Positions 49,625-60,869 of a stretch of DNA of 64,000 nucleotides are shown here, piece by piece. Made by a program: the position numbers and the translations under genes. The notes under the pieces were generated by a model. That model was not told where the DNA came from. It saw nothing but the letters and a program-made list of their open reading frames with translations, and searched no databases. Within the stretch, counting starts at the first letter, position 1; each line of letters begins with the position of its first letter. This DNA is from Perognathus longimembris pacificus. Lineage: Eukaryota > Chordata > Mammalia > Rodentia > Heteromyidae. The stretch spans positions 10,862,963 through 10,926,962 of the forward strand of contig NC_063176.1 of assembly GCF_023159225.1 (NCBI RefSeq). The letters run 5' to 3'.

Positions 49625-49900
49625 TTTCTTTCTTTTAATTTAATTTAGCTTTATTGTCAAGGTGAGGTACAAAGGGGTTACCGTTACATACATAAGGTAA
49701 TGAATACATTTCTTGTTGAGTATTATTACTACCTCCCTCATTTTCCTCTCACTTTCCCCCTCCCAATGTCCTCCTCCCACAAGTTGTAAAGTTCCTTTCC
49801 AAAATACTGCCCTGTGAGTACCGCTGTTGCCTTGGTTTGCCCTTTGTCCTTTGTCCCACCATTGTGTTAATATTTCCAATGTCCCTTCAGTGAGGAGTTT
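49625..49900 (-). repeat. LINE-1 3' end, truncated
   Basis: Antisense GCTTTATTGTCAAGGTGAGG, TTACATACATAAGGTAATGA, then CTTTCCCCCTCCC (reverse of the G-rich 3'-UTR). Confidence 0.8.
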
Positions 49901-51130
49901 TATAGGACTTATTTTAAGTGGCTTGAAAAAAACCTACAAAATATATCAATAGACAAGTTCACTGTTAGTAAATTATATACAATTTTGAAATTCACAGTTC
50001 AGTATTACTATATTTGCTTTTATTTTGTGATGTCGAATAGTTTTCACATTATCCCTTCAGCTTGCCTTTTGTCAGATTTTTGTTAAGTTAGAAGGGTTTT
50101 CTTTCTTCTGATGAGAGTATTTGTTATTTTCCTATATTTTGCCATTCTGAATAATATTCATTTCTGTATTAGACTCATAATGAATCCTTTATGTGAGTCA
50201 ACAAATTCCTTTCATAGAATATTGAAGAAAACTGTGCAATCATACACAGAGCTAGTTATATGTCTGATGGGAAATATTCAGTCAAGCTATTATACCAAGA
50301 GAACAGAAGAGTATAAGGAAACTGAGAAGATTATCACCTAGAAGTGAGTGTAGACTTACACATGTCATATCTTCCTACTGAAATTGAAACAATATCATCT
50401 AGCAAAACAGTTAACTAGACTACTCTTCTTATTCATATGTAAAAAGTTTTTTTGGATAAGCAAGCATTACTATAATTATCATTTGTTATGCTTTAGTTTT
50501 GGTGTAAAAATATGAAGAAATACTCCCTCAAAGAACAAAATTATTTTTAATTATGCTGAAATGAAACAAATTAAAACCTAACTGATATTATGTTTTTAAT
50601 GCCAAATATGTATTAAGGATAATATAAGCAGAATTTTAAAATATTAAAAAATAAACAAGATTTTATCTGGAGTAGTTTTATTTCATAATATCAAAGAAAG
50701 AGAGATTATTTGCTGGGAGATATATGTCTAAATAAGCAAACTACTTTACTTTCAAATCTACAGAAAAATCTCAGCCTTTATCAGAATAAAATTAAAACTG
50801 TAGAGGCAAGGAAGTCACAATTTATTTTGTTTTCATTGAATAATAGATTTCTCATTTTGCCACAAGATTGCTTCAAAATTGCAATCTATGTAAGTAATTA
50901 ATTGGATAGTTGTTACTGTCTTATCTAGCAAGAATAAGCACATGACACCTAAATTTACGTAAAATAAATAGGCTTACTTTATCATCTAGGTAAACTTTTA
51001 TTCTATTTTCTTTTCAATTAACATGCAAATGAAAGTGGCCTTCTTAACACTACAAATACTTCATTTCTTACTGTGCTGGTCTTTATGAGAAATATCATAT
51101 TTGGGTGTGGTATGCCAGTTCTGGGGCTGA
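49901..51130. other. Unannotated 5' flank
   Basis: AT-rich with no recognised element. Confidence 0.5.
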
Positions 51131-51139
51131 GGTTTTTTG

Positions 51140-51300
51140 GTGTTTTTTTTTCTTCCAGGATTATCACTCTACCACTTGACAGTTCTACTTCAGGGTTTTA
51201 GCTGGAGAATTTGGAAAGACATCTCACTGAGTTTCATACCTGCCTTTGTTTCAGGCCTCAACCCTCAGATCTCACCTCCTGAGTACCTAGCTAAGAGCGT
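51140..51300 (-). repeat. Degenerate B1-dID-like SINE
   Basis: Antisense TATCACTCTACCACTTGACA, GCCTCAACCCTCAGATCTCA, CCTCCTGAGTACCTAGCTAA in consensus order. Confidence 0.65.
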
Positions 51301-51724
51301 GAACATAATTTTATGTTCACACCACAGGCGTGAACATAATTTTTGAACTAAGGGAAAAAAGAATATATATCCTCCAGTTTCATAAGTAGACCATCAAACA
51401 AGCTTATGTTTTATTGATTTCAAATGGTATTTTCTGGCAATATTTTATTAAATGTAGCCTAGAATGCAACTTTTTTAATCTTACATAATATAAAATATGA
51501 ATTTTCTATTAGATTATGAAAGGTATTTCTGTATTTTGTATAAAATGAATACTATGAAAATACAAATGAGATCCCATAAAATATTTCAATCTAAATGATG
51601 CAAAGACTTAATCTCATTTTACTAAATATATTCTGGACATATTTATGTATGAGTTTTATTAGAGATGCCTTTGTTAAATGTTTGACCACCTATTATAATC
51701 ACCAGTATTTTAAATGACAATTAT

Positions 51725-51965
51725 ATGTGTGATTACATATATATGCGTATATGAGTATATGTGTGTGTATTGCTAAGTAGTGATTTGTACATATCTGATA
51801 GCCATATTTATGTAAATGTGTTCATGTGAATGTGTAACATATATGCATATGTTATATGTAATACATATATTTATAATGTGCATTACAAATGTGTACACAT
51901 TATATATGTTATAAGCTATATAAATATAATACTGCATGTCTTACATTAATAATATATACAAACAC
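51725..51965. repeat. TATATG-rich low-complexity tract
   Basis: Imperfect alternating purine-pyrimidine sequence. Confidence 0.7.
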
Positions 51966-52128
51966 ATAAATAAAATATATAGTAATGAAATAGCTCTTGA
52001 TTTTAAAGTTGTAAAAAGCTTAGTTTAATTTTATTTCTTTTTACTTTTTCTATTATAAGTTAATTAGAAACAATAAGGAAAGGAAAATACATAAATACAA
52101 AGTATTGATTAGTTAACATAATGGTATG

Positions 52129-52210
52129 TATTTTTTTCTTATTTATTGTCAAAGTGATGTACAGAGAGGTTACAGTTTCATACATTAGGCCTTGGGTACA
52201 TTTCTTGTAC
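52129..52210 (-). repeat. Very short LINE-1 3' end (about 80 bp)
   Basis: Only the last part of the L1 3'-UTR: TTATTGTCAAAGTGATGTAC to ACATTTCTTGTAC, flanked by GGTATGTAT on both sides (about 52123 and 52210). Confidence 0.75.
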
Positions 52211-52298
52211 GGTATGTATCTTAACATCTCAGAATAAGAGAAAAATGCCGATAGAATGTAGTCTACATACTAAACTATGTGATTTGACAGATTAGTAG

Positions 52299-52346
52299 AA
52301 AATCAGTATTGTTGTGAGTGTTCAAAATCAGTATTGTTGTGAGTGT
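52299..52346. repeat. 25-bp-period tandem duplication
   Basis: A 23-nt unit beginning AAAATCAGTATTGTTG occurs perfectly twice (52299-52321, 52324-52346) with a 2-nt spacer. Confidence 0.95.
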
Positions 52347-52550
52347 AGACAAAGAACATTGACTAGCAGGGACATACCCTAAGGATCTGCAGGCAAAATG
52401 AAGAGCAGGAAAGAGGTAACAGAAACGGTGAATAGTTGACTACTATATAAAATGAACACAGTAAATTCAAAAGGATGATTACGTTTAGAAAAAGAATGAT
52501 CCTAGCATGTGACAGAATAAGCAAGAAACTATACATTTATCAGATTATTA

Positions 52551-52749
52551 TTTTTTTTTGCCAGTCCTGGGCCTTGAACTCAGGGCCTGAGCACTGACCC
52601 TGGCTTCTTTTTGCTCAAGGCTAGCACTCTGCCACTTGAGTCACAGCGCCACTTCCAGCTTTTGCTATATAGGTAGTGCTGAGGAATCGAACCCAGGGCT
52701 TCATGTGTGTGAGGCAAGCACTCTTGCCACCAGGCCATATTTCCAGCCC
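52551..52749 (-). repeat. Dimeric ID-like SINE, minus orientation
   Basis: T-run, both units in reverse, ending TTTCCAGCCCC. Duplicates ATCAGATTA at 52539-52547 and 52753-52761. Confidence 0.93.
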
Positions 52750-52889
52750 CTAATCAGATTACTTAAAAGAAGCAAAGTAAATTCCCATTGTCTATATTGC
52801 AATTAATAATTTAAGCACCAAAAAAGAACAGAGCAAGAGAACAATTCAGATAATAGTATAGACTTAAACTCAACAAAATCAAGCTTGGC

Positions 52890-52985
52890 ATTTTGCTAAA
52901 TGCAAAATGGAGATAAAATCTTGCAGATGTTTCTGCTATGGAAGCTTGGATTACAGACATGAGTCAGCAGCACCAGGCTCCCGTG
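52890..52985 (-). repeat. Short B1-like fragment
   Basis: Antisense CTTGGATTACAGACATGAGT and CACCAGGCTCC match only the 5' end of a B1-type element. Confidence 0.5.
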
Positions 52986-54094
52986 ATAATTTTTATATCA
53001 TAGTAATTATTAAGATTAAGGAAAAACTATTTTCAGCTTGAACCTTATTTATCTTGAAGTAGTTATTGAAATAGTAGTAATAGTAAAAAATGAATAGTTA
53101 TCCATGTTAAGAAAGAATATAGAAAAAGTACTGGCAATGTCTTAAAATGTATCCATTAAAATTATGCTACCCAAATGATACCGATAGAAATTGTATATAG
53201 AAGTTGAAAGATTATTTCAAAATACACATAGAAATTTGGAGGCAAAAGCATAATGTATTAACTTTTAATTGAAATAAATTTTGCCAAATTGTCTTACCAA
53301 GTACCAGAAGATGTTACTAGTGCTTAGAAATAGGCTATGAGCACCAGGTCACATTAACAAATCATATAATTTCACATAGTGTACAAACAGATACACAGTT
53401 ACAGGATCTAACTTGAAGGTAGAGCCCTGAGTTCAATGTAATTACCATTGTATCTATAATAATCCCTAACTTCTGTGGAAATAATATGAGAGTCACTAGA
53501 TTTCATTTTCATAAAGTATTTAATATTTATTAAAAACAGAAATCATCTTTCAACATGTATGCAGCTTATAGAACTAGCATTATAATCTGAGAATAGCAAA
53601 AAGCAAATAAAAATCATGAAACATAAATATAAGACGCATTCATAAGTTCTTAGAACATCATCAAATTCCACCATAAAACATGAAAGAGAAACATGCATAA
53701 AGAGCTCCATCAATCAATTAAAAATTGAATGTCTACAATGGAAAAGAAATGAAGAGAAAGAGACATGTCTGATCCACGTACAAATTAAAAAGAAAATGTC
53801 CAAAATCATTATGTTCAGTGACATACAGTTGCACTTGAAATACAATTATATGTCATATATGTATGCCTTATCAGATTGACAAAACATGATATCTGCATAC
53901 TTAAATTAATATTTAAATATTGTCAGGCAGTAATGTTTAGAAATGGGACATGTAACGAATTTTTTAGTATCTAATTCTCCTCAATGTTATGAATAATTTT
54001 GCTTATTCATTTTTATCAAACACATAAGTAATAAATAAAAAGACATTAAGACCAATAGGTATTCTTATCTCTAGAGAAATTCATAAATACTGTT
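52986..54094. other. Unannotated 5' flank
   Basis: AT-rich with no recognised element. Confidence 0.5.
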
Positions 54095-54465
54095 ATGAAA
54101 GCTGGACCAAATACCCAGAACTTTATTACATGATAAGGTAAAAGGTGTTTCTCAATAAAGGTAGAAAAAAATTAATCATGCTTCATTTATATAATGGGAT
54201 ATTACAGAACCATGAAAATTAATGGACTGGAACATCACAAATTGATACATATGAGCATCACAAACATGTCAAACAAAATAAAAATTACAAGATCAAACCA
54301 AGCAGCACAAAAGAAAACAATCACCCAGCATATTATGATTTGTAGGAATGCTAAAATATGTGAAGCAAAACTGTTTCTATTTTTAAAGGTGCACACTTGT
54401 ACAAAAATGATGAAGAAATACTAGAGAATATAAGTTGATTCTTTGGGGGAAGAGTATATTACAAG
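54095..54465 (+). repeat. Ancient LINE-1 (L1M-type) 3' UTR
   Basis: The order ATAATGGGATATTACAGAAC, GGACTGGAACATCACAAATT, GTGCACACTTGTACAAAAAT follows the ancient L1M 3'-UTR. The 76-codon frame in it is incidental. Confidence 0.65.
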
Positions 54466-54559
54466 CAAGATCTACAGAGAATTTTATTCCTATAACGAAC
54501 ATTTACTTTATATATATATATAATTTTATTTATTCATTCATTTATTTATCTTTGTGTGT

Positions 54560-54781
54560 GTGCCAGTCTTGATGCTTGTCAGGAAGACCTGGGTGCTGTG
54601 TCTTTGAGCATTCATTTGTCCTAAAGTCTAGCACTATACACTTGAGATACAACTCCACTGTAGACTTTTGTGGTTAATTGCAATCATAGACTTTCTCGCC
54701 CATACCAGTTTTGAACCATGATATTCAGATCTCAACCTCCTGAGCAGCTAGGATTACAGGTAGGAGCCTCCAGTGCTCAGT
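54560..54781 (-). repeat. B1-dID-like composite SINE
   Basis: Antisense AGTCTAGCACTATACACTTG, AACCTCCTGAGCAGCTAGGA, then GGAGCCTCCAGTGCTCAG. Confidence 0.7.
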
Positions 54782-54987
54782 TTATATTTTTATTCATGAC
54801 ATTGTCAGGTTTATGTTATTTTTATATAAAACATGAAGTATAAAGACAGTACATTTTCTAGGTCATATCTGAAATGTACTATAAACTTTTAAATAAACCA
54901 TTATTGAATAAGAAAATATCTGTACTTGCCAAAGTATAGGAAAAAAAGGTCATTAAGAACTTGGAATTAAATAATTAACATTAGTAG

Positions 54988-55096
54988 TTGAGACACAGTC
55001 CCACTTCCAGATTTCTCTGTTTAGGTAAGGCTGAGGAATCAAACCCAGGGCTTCCTGCTAGGTAAGGACTCTACCACTATGCCACATTCCCAGCCC
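54988..55096 (-). repeat. Left unit of a dimeric ID-like SINE, truncated
   Basis: Antisense GAGACACAGTCCCACTTCC to CACATTCCCAGCCC. The tail half is missing. The next SINE is inserted a few bases beyond its end. Confidence 0.8.
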
Positions 55097-55109
55097 TATG
55101 ATTAAGTCG

Positions 55110-55111
<2 letters not shown>

Positions 55112-55157
<46 letters not shown>

Positions 55158-55347
55158 CAGTCCTGGGGCTTGGACTCAGGGCCTGAGCATTGTCCCTGGC
55201 TTCTTTTTGCTCAAGGCTAGCACTCTGCCACTTGAGCCACAGCGCCACTTCTGGTCGTTTTCTATATATGTGGGGCTGGGAATTGAACCCAGGGCCTCAT
55301 GTATATGGAGGCAAGCACTCCTGCCACTAGGTCATATCCCCGGCCCC
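55112..55347 (-). repeat. Dimeric ID-like SINE with a 44-nt poly-T (A tail)
   Basis: T-run 55112-55155 with no interruption, then both units and CCCCGGCCCC. Perfect duplicates ATGATTAAGTC at 55098-55108 and 55348-55358. The intact tail suggests recent insertion. Confidence 0.95.
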
Positions 55348-56004
55348 ATGATTAAGTCTTAACATTGCCAAATCTAAGTTGCCTGTGATTTGTTAATAAG
55401 AAAATAGAATCTAATACATAAAGAATATGGATTAAATTAGAAATTCATATTATATATTGTAAGTAATGACCAGATCATAGTTTCTGATAAAAATGAAACC
55501 ATTTGTTTTCTATTAACTACATCAGAGTATATATGTATAAATATTTTGAATATATAATAATGAATGGTATCCATCAGTGACAACAATATGACTTTAATAT
55601 GTCAGAAAAAATAGGAACAAAATGGTATTTGAGGATTTAATTCGAACACATAAAACTGTAACTATGACAAAAAGAAAAGAATGTCTCCATTTTTTATAGA
55701 TTTCTTTTCAAAATTTAAAGTTAGTTATATTAATTTTGCAGTAAATTCTGAATATTGACTGAGTTTTAAAAATAAATTATTTGTAACTTTAAGCTCAAAG
55801 TTGCAAATTAGCAAACTGCCTAACACCAAAGAAAAAAATACATACCTGCATCAGTGAAATCAAGATATGGTAAACATGATTGTGTATCCTTCTGAGATCA
55901 ACATATCCCACTTCAAATAATAGCTTTGTATAATTATTAGAGTTTATTACCATCATGGAATGTTTTTCTTTTTGTAAAAGTCTTTATCTTTTCAAATTAT
56001 TTTT

Positions 56005-56243
56005 TTGTTGTCGTTGTTTCTGGACCTTGAACTTAGGGCCTAGGAACTCTCCCTGAGCGTTTTTGCTCAAGGCTACTACTACTCAACCACTTGAGGCACA
56101 GCTCCACCTGGAGATTTCTTGGTGACTACTTGGAGCAAAGAATTTCAGTCTTTCCTGCTCAGGTTGACTTAAAACCACAATCCTTGCATCTCAACCTCCA
56201 GAGTAGACAGATTGTAAGCAGGAGGATTTGGGGGTGCCTGACC
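56005..56243 (-). repeat. B1-dID-like composite SINE
   Basis: Antisense GACCTTGAACTTAGGGCCTA, TTTTGCTCAAGGCTACTACT, AACCTCCAGAGTAGACAGAT. Diverged. Confidence 0.7.
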
Positions 56244-56439
56244 TGTAAATAGGCTTACTGATATTGTTTACTATTATTGAACTGCCCACTGACATTCCAC
56301 TATGACCTTAGATTGATTAAATTTCACCACATTAAATATCCAAGGATTTTCATTAACCAAGAAATGAATTCCCTAGCCATTAGCAGCCATTCCCACTTAC
56401 TCCCCCCACATTCCTTTACATTTTTCCTCAGAATTTCAA

Positions 56440-56700
56440 CCCCAGGAAATCACTTACTTGTTTTCTGCTGTTATATATTTTCCTGTTGCGCCCAGTAATT
56501 GTGTATTATTTGACCAATTCCTTCCTCTACTACCTGACATTTCATTCCTTCTTTCTATGCAATCAGTTTCTTTTTACACTTTATACACAAGTTTGAAAGT
56601 TTATGTGGTATTTCTCTGTGCATTTGTGTTAGTTCATATACCATGATGTTCTTTAGGTTAATCCATTAATCCCTTGTGTCACAAGTGCAGGATTATGGGG
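56440..56700 (-). repeat. Ancient LINE-1 3' region
   Basis: Antisense phrases CCAGGAAATCACTTACTTG and GATGTTCTTTAGGTTAATCC match the old L1 3'-UTR pattern (in reverse) in order. Confidence 0.55.
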
Positions 56701-56704
56701 TGTT

Positions 56705-56706
56705 TT

Positions 56707-56766
<60 letters not shown>

Positions 56767-56767
56767 T
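56705..56767. repeat. (TTTC)n microsatellite
   Basis: About 15 TTTC units at the tail side of the next L1 fragment, suggesting it grew from that element's A-rich tail. Confidence 0.97.
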
Positions 56768-57350
56768 TATTTTGTCTTTCCAATTCATTGTCAAGGAGAA
56801 ATACAGAGTGGTTGCAGTTGCATACATTAGGTAGTGAATGCATTTCTAGTCCAACTTGTTACCCCTCCCTCATTTTTTTCCTATTTTCCTTCCTCCCCAC
56901 ACCCCCCACCCAAGTTGTATGGTTAGTTTGCAACATATTGTCTTGTAAGTATTGCTGTTGCTTTGGTTTGCCTTTTATCCTTTGTCTCACCATGTTAATG
57001 TTCCCCTTCCATTCCCTAATTCAAACAAACATATATAAAATACCCAGGGTACTATAATCAAATACAGTGAAAACAGAGGCTAAAAAATAGGGAAGTTGAA
57101 CAGAAGAAAAAAAAAACAATTTCACATTTCACATTGCAAATAACAACATCAATATATCACTGGTTTCCATCTTTTGGAGATCATTCCCTTAGCATTGGCT
57201 TAGGTCAGGTGTACATAGCTATTGAGCTAATGCCGTCATCTGCTAGGACTACCCTGGAGATATATTAATTATTATCAATAAGGGAGATCATAGAGTTTAT
57301 GTTTCTTTGGGTCTGGTTCACTTCACTTAGTACGATTTTTATATGTGCAT
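56768..57350 (-). repeat. LINE-1 3' end, truncated
   Basis: Antisense CAATTCATTGTCAAGGAGAA, TGCATACATTAGGTAGTGAA, CCCCACACCCCCCACCC and, at the 5' side, GGTTCACTTCACTTAGTACG. Confidence 0.8.
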
Positions 57351-57789
57351 TTTATAACTGAATCCTGGAAATGTTTCCAAAAGGTTTATATTGAACCGTT
57401 ATTATTATCCCCGTGTGTACATGACACCTGGCATGTGTAAAAACCTTACAAATAAGGTGGTATTTCAGTAGCATTATTACTTGAGTCAGAAAATAACTTA
57501 TACTTTGAATGATGGAGCTATCTCAAATGTTTCCAGAATACTTTATTTCATACTATTTTTGTATTATCATGTAGAAATAATTGTTGCATGTAATTTTACC
57601 TGAGATAATATAAGGCATGTATATTTTAAATAGTAATGGAATATATAAAATAATATATAACACATATTTTAACAAATTATATAACATTCTATACTATTCT
57701 AGAATATATTAGGTTAATTTATATACAGCCTATTATTATTAAATATATTATTAATAATAAATAATATGTGTTGGTACATATTATATATA

Positions 57790-57990
57790 GTAACAGTCTT
57801 TGAACTCCAGTCCTTGAGCTTGGTGCCCTTCTACCTGAGGCATAAATTCACCTAAGCTTCTTACTAGTTATTTTGGAGGCAGTTTTTAATGGACATTTCT
57901 TCCCTAACTGGCTTTGGGAACCTTGGGGTTTTAGTCTCTAGAGTAGTAGTAGTAGAGTAGTAGAATTACAGGCAGTGCTTGCCTTAAGAG
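57790..57990 (-). repeat. Degenerate B1-dID-like SINE
   Basis: Antisense GTCTTTGAACTCCAGTCCTT, ACCTGAGGCATAAATTCACC and AGAATTACAGGCAGTGCTTG, with a short GTA-repeat expansion near 57945. Confidence 0.55.
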
Positions 57991-59584
57991 ATTTATTTTA
58001 TTTCGAGGCGACTAAATGTTTTTGAAATTTGACTGGAATTTTAAATGCTTTGAGATAAAGTTAAATTAAGTGGATTTTCATTTATCTATCTAACAATAAA
58101 AGAAAAATATTAGAAAAAAATACATCTCTAGTAAATAAGTATAGGCATTATAAAGTCTTGTCGCTATTTCCTAATAAGAAAAGCATAACAACTATTTGCA
58201 TAATGTTTACACTCTATCATATTAAGTATCCTAGAGGCAAATAAAAGAATGAAGGAAATATGTTCAGGATATATACAAATAAAAATCCCTTTTATATTAA
58301 AAACTTGCTCATGCCATACATGATTTTGGTTTCTGCAGAGGTTCTATAATGATGTCCAGGGATAGTAAAGGATCTCATTGTATATGTGCTATCCAAGGAA
58401 ACAATAGCTAGTAAATCATTGTTACTTTAAATGTTACTGTGATCATAAATATTTAGAGTGTAATTACATTAAAAATTATCAAATTATTGAGAAAATCTTA
58501 ACACATGTTTATTGTTTATGGCCACCTCTGAATTAAAACAAATTCTAACAAAATTATTTCCTCTAAAATACACAAGTTTGCTTCTCATTTAGTTTCAATA
58601 ATTTTTCCAGTGTAAAAAAATATTTTATCTTATGAACCTGTGTAAGTTATGGCTCAGGGATGATAATGTGAGTGGAAATTTAGCACATTAAGTTTTAACT
58701 TAAAAATAAGTATCTTTAGCACCATTTGTTCTAAAAGGTCCTTTTAATAGTCAATTATCCTGACAAGAGTCATTGCTTACCACCTGATAACTGGTAGGCT
58801 TTCAAATTATACATTTTATTTGTCACACTCCACTTAACATATCTATAACATTCTGTCAAGAACTGCCATCTTCAAGTAGTTATCTTAATGAGTGAAGGAT
58901 TCAATTCCAAAATAAGAAGATGTAAAGGCAACTATGTCTTGTCTCCCAAAATAGAAATACATTGTACCTGGAAGTACCTATCTTATCACCCTATGACTTT
59001 AATAGGAACAAACAAATAAAACCTATATAGTACACCTCTAAAGGCAGAGAGTTTCCCAGGTATTTGCAGATAAGATTCATATAATTGGTTAATCTGAAGC
59101 AGCATAAAGAAACCAAAATGATGTTAAGGTTCTTTCAAGCAAGTCTACAATCTGTGAGTAAACAGGTCTCAGTTATTAGATAGCCACATTGAAACCACTC
59201 TGTTGAAATTCTTCACTCACAGTAAATTTCAGTAACTTTTTTCATTAAGCAGCATTTCATGGAATATTGTAGCAATTGTTGAGATGATACGCATTTCCTC
59301 AGAGTGATTTTGCTACTCATTGGATAATGTGGGTGGGGCAGAAATAAACCATACTTAAGAGAAAAAGAATTAGAAAGATAAGAGAAATGTTTTAATGTTA
59401 ACAGTACACTTTGTACTTAAAGGTTGGTGCCATCATTTGTAATTGCTCTACTGGGACAAAGTTATTATCTGGTATTAAAAATAATTTATTGGGAATAATT
59501 TGATGCTAATGTAGGCATTGATACTATCCTAGAATTTATAATCATTTTGAAGTAATGAAAACTGTCCTAGAAAAAGAAGGATGG
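57991..59584. other. Unannotated 5' flank
   Basis: AT-rich with no recognised element. Confidence 0.5.
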
Positions 59585-59770
59585 CTTACCTTATTTTATT
59601 TATTTTATTGCAAGTATGATGTGCAGAGGGGTTACAGTGACTTAAGTAAGGTAATGAGTTCATCTCTGTGGAACAATGTCACGCTCTCTCTCATTTTCTC
59701 CCACCTTCTCTCTCTCTCGTGTACCCTCCCCTCCAATCTGGAAATGAACTTTATAAATTGGGGGTTTGCT
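59585..59770 (-). repeat. LINE-1 3' end, truncated
   Basis: Antisense TTTTATTGCAAGTATGATGT, GAGGGGTTACAGTGACTTAA, then pyrimidine-rich CTCCCCTCCAATC. Confidence 0.75.
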
Positions 59771-60439
59771 CAAAAAAAATATGTTTCTGTATGATCTTCA
59801 AGTACTTAGTGGTCTCTTTTCACTGCATATTATACTGCTTTAACAGTTCATAATCACTAAAAAGATGTTGGCTTTTTAATAATGAAATGCCTTGCCCTTA
59901 TTTCTTTTTACTAATTTAATGTTTTCTCACAATTCTTATCTCTGCACTATTTCCATCAAATTCCAATAGGTGGTGTTTACTTAACATGACACATTCAATT
60001 TCTAATAATCCTTGTACATGATAAATTATCTTATATTCAAAGACCATTACTTAAAAAGGAATCATTATCAAAACATACCTATTATGCTGTCCTTTTGAGG
60101 TTTGTTTTTTTTATATTGTTTATTCCACAAGGAAGACTATTAATAACGGGATAAAGGAGATGATATAATGAATAAATAAAGTGACTAATTTTCTTAATTC
60201 TTTTTTGTATCTGACGAAAGATAACAAATGTGTTTGAGAACAAAAGAAAATAAGCATATCTAGGCACCGGCAACTTTGGAGGAAATCAAAGTTGTCCTTT
60301 CGCATCCAAATACAGAAATGGAAGAAGAATTTGAAAACAATTAATTATGTAAATATATGTGTATATGCATATATGTTCATGTTTGTGTTTATAGGTCTGT
60401 ATATGAATCTAGATAGATTGACTAGAATGTTGTACAGAA

Positions 60440-60570
60440 ATAAAGAAGAACAAACAGGGTGATTTGCACTTGAGATGGAACTGGAGGTCATCATTTTAAG
60501 GGAAATAAGTTAGAATTAGGAGAACAAAATTGCAATACTTTGTCTCAATCTTCTCTATGGAAATATACCT
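60440..60570 (+). repeat. Old LINE-1 3'-UTR fragment
   Basis: GAGATGGAACTGGAGGTCAT and AAGGGAAATAAGTTAGAATT match the old L1 3'-UTR. It may continue past the SINE inserted at 60652. Confidence 0.65.
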
Positions 60571-60651
60571 AAAAAATAAACATACAAAAACACATGTTGC
60601 AATCTAAACTCATACATACAAGACATGTTTGCTATTGTAAAACTAGAGATC

Positions 60652-60854
60652 GGGGCTGGGGATATAGCCTAGTGGCAAGAGTGCCTGCCTCGGATACACT
60701 AGGCCCTAGGTTCGATTCCCCAGCACCACATATACAGAAAATGGCCAGAAGCGGCGCTGTGGCTCAAGTGGCAGAGTGCTAGCCTTGAGCGGGAAGAAGC
60801 CAGGGACAGTGCTCAGGCCCTGAGTCCAAGGCCCAGGACTGGCCAAAAAAAAAA
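60652..60854 (+). repeat. Dimeric ID-like SINE
   Basis: Full copy with duplicates CTAGAGAT at 60643-60650 and about 60856-60863. Same variants (CCTGCCTCGGATACAC) as the copy at 15103. Confidence 0.93.
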
Positions 60855-60869
60855 CCTAGAGATTACTTG

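Noticed and set aside
10358..60854. tRNA-like A and B boxes in the repeated units as tRNA genes
   Set aside because: They lie in dispersed SINE copies with A tails and target-site duplications, and no cloverleaf is complete.
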